Of a stretch of 64,000 nt of DNA, positions 56,840 through 64,000 are shown piece by piece. The stretch is from Amoebophrya sp. A120 (lineage: Eukaryota > Sar > Dinophyceae > Syndiniales > Amoebophryaceae). Position numbers and translations under genes: made by a program. Each line of letters starts with the position of its first letter. The stretch's first letter is position 1. The notes beneath the pieces were generated by a model. That model had not been told where the DNA came from. It saw only the letters and a list, made by a program, of their open reading frames with translations, and searched no databases. The stretch lies in NCBI GenBank assembly GCA_905178155.1, contig CAJINV010000002.1, positions 4,645,709-4,709,708 on the forward strand. The letters are read 5' to 3'.

Positions 56840-57246
56840 TTATGCATTTTTGCCAACACATGTCTTCATCTCGGTCTGGTCCTCGTATAAAAATTCAGGC
56901 TGAAATGTTTCATGCTTATTCTCGTCACATGGCAGATATCGTCCTCAGTCATGGCTCCTGGTGCTCTAGAATCTGTGATAAATTTTTCCAAAGGGCGTCG
57001 CGGCTTGCGCTTGCATCTCTCTTGCGAAGATCGCACGACTTTTTGTTTTGATCGCCTTCGTTTATAATATGCAATCACACACAGAGCACGGGGGACGAAG
57101 TACGAGTAAGTTGTCAGCACTCTTGCCATTTTAGTACAGTCTGTATGTCTTTGTGATTGTGTATGATCACAAGATGATTTACATTTGGTTGCTCCGGGCG
57201 AATGATCTTCACTAGCATCACAAGCGTTACCGTGTGGTTAACATTT
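56840..57246. other. Intergenic, one doubtful frame
   Basis: A minus-strand frame of 87 residues (57129-56866, MARVLTTYSYFVPRALCVIA, then very basic) ends 27 bp before the lipase ATG. It is more likely leader sequence than a gene. Confidence 0.4.
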
Positions 57247-57906
57247 CTATGCATAACAAGACCAGTAGTTAGACACGAATACAGTATCAACTATGCGTAT
57301 CACTGGGTCGCGGTAGGCTGAGGAACCGGTGTAGAGTAGTCCCGCCGCACCAGGAAGAGCCTGCCGCAACGCGGTTAGGTAGCCCTTGCCGTCCTTAATA
57401 TCCTCATTCTGCGGCTTGAAGCCGATCATCAGGCGATACACACTACTATCGAACCACGCTGCCGGCCATTTTGGGGCGGTGGCCTGTCTGGTGACCACAT
57501 TCACCAGCGCCCCGCTGTTTCCTAGCTGTTTTTGAAAGTTGTCCAAGATGGGCGCCGGCGTGGGGCACAGTTCCTTTTTTTGTTGTGATACTGTCACTGC
57601 ACTAGAGGACGATGCTCCTAGACCTAGGGTACTTCTAGGTGGACCGCTTGTGCTTGGAGCTCCTGAAAGAAGTATTTCTACCCCACCATCGCCTGTCGTG
57701 GTCCCTGCTTCCGCAGATGGGGCTCCACCCCCTCCTGCACGGTCAGCGTCTGGAACGACCTGCGGCTCACCCGGTTCCTGCTCGCCCGCTCCTCCTCCAA
57801 ACGACCAGAAGCCGGACTTCTTGGCTTCCGCAACACCGCACAGCACGTGGATCACGAGACAGCCCGCGGCCCGCCTTAGCAGATTTTTTCTTTCCGGTAA
57901 TCTCAT
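57247..57906 (-). CDS. Putative secreted protein, function unknown
   Basis: A single exon of 219 residues starts at ATG 57906. The first 28 residues (MRLPERKNLLRRAAGCLVIH, then VLCGVAEA) look like a signal peptide with cleavage after AEA. Residues 30-115 are Gly/Ser/Pro-rich linker. Residues 120-215 look folded: CPTPAPILDNFQKQLGN, WFDSSVYRLMIGFKP, GKGYLTALRQALPGAAGLLY, ending SNYWSCYA. Two Cys in this part could form a disulphide. There is no family match and no introner. In a parasite a secreted protein could face the host, but nothing here shows that. Confidence 0.65.
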   Translation of the reverse strand: MRLPERKNLLRRAAGCLVIHVLCGVAEAKKSGFWSFGGGAGEQEPGEPQVVPDADRAGGGGAPSAEAGTTTGDGGVEILLSGAPSTSGPPRSTLGLGASSSSAVTVSQQKKELCPTPAPILDNFQKQLGNSGALVNVVTRQATAPKWPAAWFDSSVYRLMIGFKPQNEDIKDGKGYLTALRQALPGAAGLLYTGSSAYRDPVIRIVDTVFVSNYWSCYA

Positions 57907-59026
57907 GGTTAGAAATGAAACTTGGGAGTGTTAAGAAATGCTTTGTTTTTGCTTTTGGGGGAGGTATGTTAAAATCAAAGTTTATTCCCATTCAGAAGGA
58001 AAAAAAGTTGCCAAAAATAAACCAGACAGCGTGACACACATCACAACAAGTTTGGTGATAGTTGATGATCAATCTTCGGGCTCAAAAGTTGAAGGTAACA
58101 CTTACGCGCATTCTCAAAAACGTCTAAAAATCTCACAAAATTAAACGTCTCATGGGGGCTTTGGGTTTCTTTATTATTATTATACTCCATCAACAGGGTG
58201 TAATTGTAATATTACATCATACAGTGAAAAATATGAAATGCTGCGAGTAAGATTAGAGCCTGGACGGAGGAATGGCCACAGAAACAAGTATCTATAATCC
58301 GTATAATTGATCTTCGTAGTTGGTGAAGTACTACGTTATCTCGTGATGATCAAGGGACAAAAAGCCACTTGTTCCCGTACTGGGACACACTTCAGACTTC
58401 ACCACGTCCGCGCGAGCAGTTATGAATACTATATTTAGATCGACAACGCACAGGATCCTTATCCTTTCTTAAAAGATCTCCTGCAAGAACTGTGCACGAT
58501 GAAACGCGGGGGAACCAAGTTCGAGCTGGAAGATCGTCGGCTTTGTGAAAACTTCGCTCCGGCGCAGCATCGCATCACGTCAAAACCGATGGCGTTGGTC
58601 CTCTTGAGTAAACACACGACATGAGGACTTTCGCCTTAATTAGAGTGATTTCAGGTGCACGTGCACGTGATCTCCACCTTCCTCCACGATTTCGGTTTCG
58701 GTGCTAGACGGTCTAGTACAAGCACGTGCACCCCATCAATTCGAGTCTTTATGTTAAACAAATCAAGTAACAGCAAAATAGAATCGGCGTCCTCCACTCG
58801 TCTCTGCAATAGGTCGAGCTTGTTGACGACCAGCTTCATTCGTGCTCATTGCGGAGAGTTTTCATCGAACTACGGAGTCGATCCCTGATAGAAGGACTCT
58901 GCATTGCTGTGGCGGATCTACGTCCTCACAGATGATGAGAAACTACAATGGAAAGAATAAGAAATGCAGCAAAATTGCTGTAGTTCATCTTCCGCGTTAG
59001 CTTCCACTTCAACCCTTCGTCTTTGT
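57907..59026. other. Intergenic, one weak small frame
   Basis: This lies upstream of the secreted-protein gene and downstream of the 59027-60541 gene. It holds the doubtful 62-residue frame at 58651-58839; the rest is AT-rich without signal. Confidence 0.5.
58651..58839 (-). CDS. Doubtful small protein
   Basis: A 62-residue frame from a true ATG reads MKLVVNKLDLLQRRVEDADS, then ILLLLDLFNIKTRIDG. The sequence has helix-like heptads and looks less random than other short frames, but has no relatives known to me and no supporting exon. Confidence 0.3.
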   Translation of the reverse strand: MKLVVNKLDLLQRRVEDADSILLLLDLFNIKTRIDGVHVLVLDRLAPKPKSWRKVEITCTCT

Positions 59027-60541
59027 TTATGAGAGGATCGTCGACGGATCGGGTTCCAGAAAGTAGGTGAGCGGTTGCTTGCCCGAGGGGTCGCTGGAGG
59101 TGAGCACCGAGAGCCGAATCTCCATCTCCGCACCTTGCTCATGGTGGTCAGGATCGCCCGCCGGAGACAGCACGTTTTGGTTGTGAAACAGCAAGGTCCT
59201 CCCGTCTCGGTCCGTCCCCAGGTCCCACTGCTCCGGAGCGGCCGCGTCGAGCTCCCCGGGTGCGTACTTGCAAACCGTCCGCCGCACGTAAAATCGGACC
59301 TTTCCGGTCCGCCGGCAACGGTATGGCACCCCTTCGAAGTATCCCGTGTAAAAACGTTCGCACACCATATTTGTCATGCAAATCTGCATGCTTAAAATGT
59401 TTCTCATGCGGAGCCCCATGAGAAGCATTTTCTAATGGTGTTTTGAAATCTGTCATGCTCCAATCAGCATGAGAGACTCGATCTGTAATGCTGCTGAACT
59501 AGCTCAAACAGCACTACGCTACGCGTCCAAATTTGTCATGCGAAACAGCCAAAGCTTGTGGATTTGTCTAGCCGATTCCCCATCTTGACTATGGGGTGGG
59601 TACGTTTTTACATAGGATACGAAGTCCGTACCCTTCACTGGGTCCGAAACGAACTCCACCAGCCCGTTCGGCTGCTCCACTGGCAGGTCGGGGGTCGCTA
59701 TCATGTGAGAGAAAAGAAAAAGTCACAGTTACTGTTACACATTGCTTTGCAACCTCAACATGACAGACAAGAACCTCTGTCATGCCAGAAATGCTTCCGA
59801 CCTTCATGTCATAAGTAAGTGTTTTCCCTTATGGTCTGCGCATTGCAAGTTATTTTCTCTCCCATTCAGAGAAAATTTGTGTTGCTGAATTGACAACAAA
59901 TGTGTAACTGTAAACACTTTTATTTTCGTGGGATAGTCGCTGAACAGAGCTCTTTGATCGACTTGCCTGTAGCGTCTCCCTCAATTTTGTACAGCTTCTT
60001 CCACTTCTCCTGGTACGCCAGCACCTTGCCGCGTTCCACCGCCGAGAGGACGCATCCGTACTTGTGCATCCAGGCGGTGGACTTCATGAGGTCCCCCAGG
60101 AATTGTGCCTGCGCCTGCTCCACTGACATCGACCACTGCCCGCTCTCCTATGGAAGCGTCAGGTTTGAAATCGTCAAAGTTGAAATAATTTCAATTTGTA
60201 ATGCATAAAATGCGATACAAAAAGTGACTCTATTGCAGAGGACCCACGGGAGGCAGATTTTAGTCCTGGTAAGGGTCAAAAGTTGGACTGCCAACTAGCA
60301 TGACAGAAGGCAGCTCCTTTGCCCTAAACCGCATGACAGACTCGCTTCCGTGACCGGGAAAATTTGTCATGCACCGACTACAAACTGTAAGTCTAACTGG
60401 TATCCGTTTTATGCATGACAAAGTATTTCAACTTTGACGATTTCAAACCTGACACATCCATATCTCCTCCGCATTGTGGATGCTTTTCCCCCCCTTGCCC
60501 ATACTTCCTGGGGCCCCGTCTTTGCCGTCCTTGCTAGACAT
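59027..60541 (-). CDS. Protein of 222 residues, function unknown, with three introners
   Basis: Exons are 60541-60463, 60148-59936, 59698-59620 and 59339-59027. All three introns are introners (families E, G and C), and the coding length with one TSD kept each time is exactly 669. The start is ATG 60541 in MSSKDGKDGAPGSMGKGGKS. The second exon is helical (SVEQAQAQFLGDLMKSTAWM). The last exon is beta-rich with paired Cys (VPYRCRRTGKVRFYVRRTVC) and ends LEPDPSTILS. There are no membrane segments. No family is recognised. Very exact frame agreement makes the gene model strong even though the product is unknown. Confidence 0.78.
59340..59619. mobile_element. Introner element, family C
   Basis: The ends are TATCCCGTGTAAAAACGTTC and GTACGTTTTTACATAGGATA, with perfect TSD CGAAG. 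Its interior shares a long stretch with the copy at 48668, in the opposite orientation. Removal joins KGTDF to EGVPY. Confidence 0.93.
59699..59935. mobile_element. Introner element, family G
   Basis: The ends are TATCATGTGAGAGAAAAG and TTTTCGTGGGATA, with inverted AGTCACAGTTACTGTTACAC / GTGTAACTGTAAACACTTT. Perfect TSD GTCGC. Removal joins LCSAT to PDLPV. Confidence 0.92.
60149..60462. mobile_element. Introner element, family E
   Basis: The ends are TATGGAAGCGTCAGGTTTG and CAAACCTGACACATCCATA, with perfect TSD TCTCC. Removal joins HNAEE to SGQWS. Confidence 0.93.
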
Positions 60542-61629
60542 ATTTTTTTTTTCTTGCCAATTGTGTCTGCTCGTGGAACAAGATCAAGATGATATTGCCT
60601 TCACAAAACAAAACTTCGTTGGTCCATTGACATCACGAAAAACCGCAAGATAAAACAAAGTCAAAGAAAGTCTATCAACTCCTCGTCCTCGCTTCAACAC
60701 GATGATACCTATGGATAAAGTGAAAAGTATTTTTTTTCTACTTGAAACCCCCTTGTTGGTCCAAAAACTCAATGGTTGCGGCATCAACAAAAAAATGTGA
60801 ACACCGTTTTTTTTCCCCGCAAGAATAGTTCGCGAATCTTCCGGCAAACGGGCCAACAACTTTTTTCTTTTGATTTTAGTTCTGGAGCACCCTTTTTTCG
60901 GGTGCAATATTTTATGTAATGTTTCTATACGCGCCGCATGAAGTTGTAGATCTAGATCCTCTTGTATACCTATCAAGAAGACTCATCAGAGTAGTGCTCT
61001 GATGCTAGAATTTGATCCATCGAAAAGTCCTAGACCAGCAGCAGGCGGGAAGTGCAGCCGCCAGATTCAGCTATGGCTCCAAGACTTTTTTATCTTTTTC
61101 GGCACACTTCTACATTTTTGATAAGGTTTTTTCCTTACCTTCCTGTCTTGTGCTTGTTGCTTTTCTTCCAGACGAGCAGTGGAAGAATAGTAACGTAGCA
61201 AGTTTTGTTCAGTCATTAATACAGCTCACAATTTTACAACTACCTCCTGGTGTATTAATTTAGTACTTTTGCAGCTCCTCGATAGAAGCATAAGCTCTAT
61301 CCTATATCTTCCTTCCCCTAATCCAACCCGTATCTTTCGCGTTTTTCCGCTGCTCTTCTTTTTTTCACATGATATTCAAGTCCAACGAGATAGTGCATAC
61401 GGCAGCTCCTAGTAGGACCTTTTGCAGGTAGTTTATTCCGAACTTGTTACAATTTACTAGGTTTCCGCCTCGAGATAGATTCAACATCGTTCGCTTCGTG
61501 TTCGTCTTGGTCTTCGTAATCGTATAATTGATAACTAAACAAGATCATAGTGCTGAGTGAGGTTCTTAGTGTAGTGAGTCACACCCTTGGCAACATCACC
61601 CTGCTACTAACTGCGAGCATCCAGCTTAA
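60542..61629. other. Intergenic, nothing recognised
   Basis: About 1.1 kb of AT-rich sequence lies between the 222-residue gene start and the stop of the histidine-phosphatase gene. Plus-strand frames here are short and unconvincing. Confidence 0.6.
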
Positions 61630-63793
61630 TTATGGAGGTACTAGTTCTTCCGGCTTCCAGCACAGTTTCGCGACTGGCTTCTCGTCGTGCAGGGTCGTGA
61701 GGTCAACCTCGAAAGGCACGGACGTCTTCCACTTTTCGTTGCTTGGTTTCTAGTATGCATTGCTAAAGTATCGTAGTCATACTAAAACTAATCGTCAACA
61801 TCGCAAGAAGCATGCACAACTTTATAAATTCTTTTTCTCGAGGTTGTAAACCCGCAGTACAAATTTCGTTTCTCATGCTGAGCTAGCAAATGCGACGTCA
61901 TGCAGTTTTTGAATGTACTAGTGGGCACGATACTTTTGCACTGGATAGCCAGTCCTTCGAGAAATCAAGGGCCTTCCAGGCCCCGGTTGGCTTCGTGGGG
62001 TCGGCCGGTGTATTCGGGTCGTACAGTCCCAAGTTGGAATATAAGAGTGCACAACTCCCCCTCGCGACCTAATGCAAAATCCCAAATCCAGTTGGTGCCT
62101 TGTGGCTCTGTTTGCTACTTCAGCTTATTTTACTTTTTGTTTATTATTTTACAAACTCGTCCAGAAGCCGTGCAAGTTTGGAGTTCTAGACTCGGCGCCT
62201 GAACTTGTCATGCACAGTGTCCTCCACGTGCACGTGTGTTGGGCTTGTGATAGACATCCTATACAAGTGAGGGGGACCAAGGAAACGAGTTTTGCACTCT
62301 CATATGTTGAACATGGTAGTGGAGTGCGTCACCATGAACACGATCTTTCCCTCAAGTTGGGTCATGTCGAAGGCCCCCTGTTGCTGCGTAAAATGCTCCC
62401 CGGCGAGCGCCTTGCGGAGCATGCGCCAGCTGCGCTTTTGCAGCTCCAAGAACTTCACGCCAACTTTTTTGTTGTCGTTGTCGTCACTGGGCCAGGTTTT
62501 TGCGTTATCGCACGAAAAAGCTGCCGCAGTCTCAACTTGTAGTAATGCAGCGGACACTCGTCTTTCCTGAGCCACTGAATATTTTTTGTCATCATGCTCA
62601 GCGTGCGAGAAAGCCACAGGGGCCTCTCCGTTCACATGTCTGTCTTTATGTTTCTCTCGCTGGTTGAAGCCTCACAGGAGCGATTTGGTGTGTTATGATA
62701 TGATGATTTGCGCTGATGCTGCGTCTGCAAGGCTAGGCTAAGGCTTGAGACTGAGACAGTTTTATTCTTTCATATTTGTCTTCGGCCCCGTAGAACCAGC
62801 TGTGCTGCGAATCATCCGCGTTTTGCAGGAAGAAGATGTTGTCACTCGGGTATGCAATACAAATCATCGGCCATACACGTAGGCTCTTGTTGTAGTACAA
62901 AACGGCGCAATGCTAAGTTTGTAATGTTCATCTTCATGCCGAAATAAAAAAATGACGCTTATATATGAAAATCAAAATTTTTCATGCCGAACTGCATGTT
63001 GGTTGCAAAAGAATTCTTTCATGCTCAGCTACTAGCATTAGCCATCGCTTGTACTACTGCCGTGTACAGCGGTTATTTTTTCGTTTCCTGTGAATACGAA
63101 AGGATTCCCGTCTATGTCTTTCCACGAGGACGTCAACGGCCACTTGTCCGTTTCTGTGCCGTACTCGGATTTGGGAAGCTTGGTCGGATCCCAGCCCGGC
63201 GTGCCCGTCTCGCGAATTTCCGGAGTGAGGATGATCTTCTCTCGTCCAGCGTAGTCGGCTTCCGTGCCGTACTTGCCCGAGCTCACGAGCCCCTGGATGA
63301 AAAAGCTGGCCGTTTCCATGGCCCGGCGCATCGGGGAGACGAGGAACACGATATCCTTGCGGTCGTTGTCACTCAGTAGCTCCGGGTACACTTCGGCGAA
63401 TTTCGCTCCACCGTCTTTAGCCTCCGTTTGCCCGTCCCGTCCCTCGCCCTTCTTCGTGAGCGGGGGATCGGTTTGGTCGCCCCACTTTGGCAACTTCGCG
63501 TTGGCCGTCGACTCCGCGTGCCGCATGACAAACAGCTTCTTCGGGCCGACGGAGGTAGGAAGAACCTTCATCGGCGTCGGCGGCTTGATGGTGCTGCCCT
63601 TTGCTCCTGCTCCTCCCCCCTCGCCACAGACGCCCACGCACCAAAAACTGTGTGCAGCGACGAAACGATCCGCTGGAGAGAACGCGGTGAAGGTCAGCAC
63701 CAGGTGCGCGGCCAACATCTTCAAGCCGCGACGAGTAGAAGAGGGCGAGCAACGAGAAACTCCAGAGGTCGAAGAGGATGAAAGCGACAACAT
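61630..63793 (-). CDS. Histidine-phosphatase-family (phosphoglycerate-mutase-like) protein, exons partly resolved
   Basis: The first exon runs 63793 to about 63097 from ATG in MLSLSSSSTSGVS. A hydrophobic stretch MLAAHLVLTFTAFSPADRF may be a signal or anchor. KKLFVMRHAESTANAK holds the RHxxxxxN catalytic motif, and VSPMRRAMETASFF the second conserved stretch of this family. Later exons read DNIFFLQNADDSQHSWFYG (about 62850-62740), VAFSHAEHDDKKYSV...IVFMVTHSTT (about 62675-62310, with the VTH second His), and LYDPNTPADPTKPTGAW (62069-61948). The last exon is 61753-61630, ending KLCWKPEELVPP. The family includes phosphatases and mutases acting through a phosphohistidine. Substrate unknown. The splice between the VTH exon and the next is unresolved: no GT donor in the right phase is clear. 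One family A introner and one unclear element lie inside. Confidence 0.7.
61754..61947. mobile_element. Introner element, family A
   Basis: The ends are TATGCATTGC and GCACTGGATA, with a diverged TIR and duplication TCTAG/GCCAG. Removal joins FSKDW to QPSNE in frame. Confidence 0.82.
62851..63096. mobile_element. Possible diverged introner, unclassified
   Basis: Its bounds TATGCAATAC and TGTGAATA fit the TAT/ATA rule, and the interior has TTTGTAATG and TTTTTCATGC motifs. TIR similarity is poor and the flanks do not match. Removal gives an in-frame join near GNPF and DNIFF. Confidence 0.45.
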
Positions 63794-64000
63794 TTTGCTG
63801 GACGTGGTCAACGATTACGATAGTGTAGTTGCACTCAGATTGTTGATGTTGAAAAAAAAACAAATGCGCGGAAAAAAAGATGGTTGTACCAAAACTTGTT
63901 CTATTGCGACTGATCCAACAACAAAGTATTGTACCAGTTTCTTTCAGTAGAACTTTGAATGAAGAAGCTACTTCCCGGAGTAAAGTCTCGTGAAGAGAAG
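63794..64000. other. Upstream region of the histidine-phosphatase gene
   Basis: This is presumed promoter and 5' leader at the window edge. No recognised motif. Confidence 0.5.

Noticed and set aside
56866-57129. 87-residue basic frame just upstream of the lipase
   Set aside because: It ends 27 bp before the lipase ATG and has no family resemblance; leader sequence is likelier.
1-64000. Relics of the dinoflagellate spliced leader
   Set aside because: I scanned for the known conserved leader core and did not find a convincing match.

Overview
This 64 kb window is nuclear DNA of a protist. Every gene that could be supported lies on the minus strand. Genes have short exons, both GT-AG introns and a second class of intron, and proteins rich in low-complexity stretches. 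The second class consists of about 37 inserted elements, mostly 135 to 450 bp. They have terminal inverted repeats (TIRs), a 5-bp target-site duplication (TSD) and TAT...ATA ends, and they interrupt coding sequence. Removing an element plus one TSD copy restores the reading frame in the genes checked. This matches what is known as introner elements, best known to me from the syndinian dinoflagellate parasite Amoebophrya. Co-oriented gene arrays also fit the dinoflagellate lineage. The assignment to Amoebophrya or a close relative is an inference from architecture, not from a marker gene.

Layout, left to right (genes read right to left). 1-140: a 30-bp tandem repeat. 231-1589: a low-complexity protein with a PQQ/WD-like stretch. 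3001-18508: a giant gene of about 22 exons and 3.1 thousand residues, with WW-like modules and a C-terminal leucine-rich repeat (LRR) region, broken by 17 elements. 20348-20987: ribosomal protein uS19 (RPS15). 22405-22920: a cold-shock-domain protein. 23842-27348: an MFS transporter. 28130-28543: a small protein with an RVxF-like motif. 29620-35173: a Ser/Arg-rich protein of 1433 residues split by a 1.14 kb element. 35673-37325: a dual-specificity phosphatase. 38064-39077: a twin CX9C protein. 39240-40172 and 42217-43081: two small multi-exon genes of unknown function. 40881-41918: a membrane-anchored protein with a DUF1810-like region. 43230-50031: ubiquitin-activating enzyme E1 with nine elements. 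50032-52900: a non-coding stretch with a 73-bp palindrome and a GC-rich island between direct repeats. 52923-56839: a class 3 lipase. 57247-57906: a secreted protein. 59027-60541: a 222-residue unknown protein. 61630-63793: a histidine-phosphatase-family protein.

The most interesting content is the element system. At least ten sequence-unrelated families obey one insertion rule: 5-bp TSD, TAT/ATA ends, and removal in frame. Most also share a short internal motif, GCATGACAAAT or its complement. This suggests one mobilising and removal machinery serving many non-autonomous families. Exon boundaries at elements are deduced from frame continuity and are ambiguous within the 5-bp repeat. Boundaries of GT-AG introns were read by eye and checked by codon phase.
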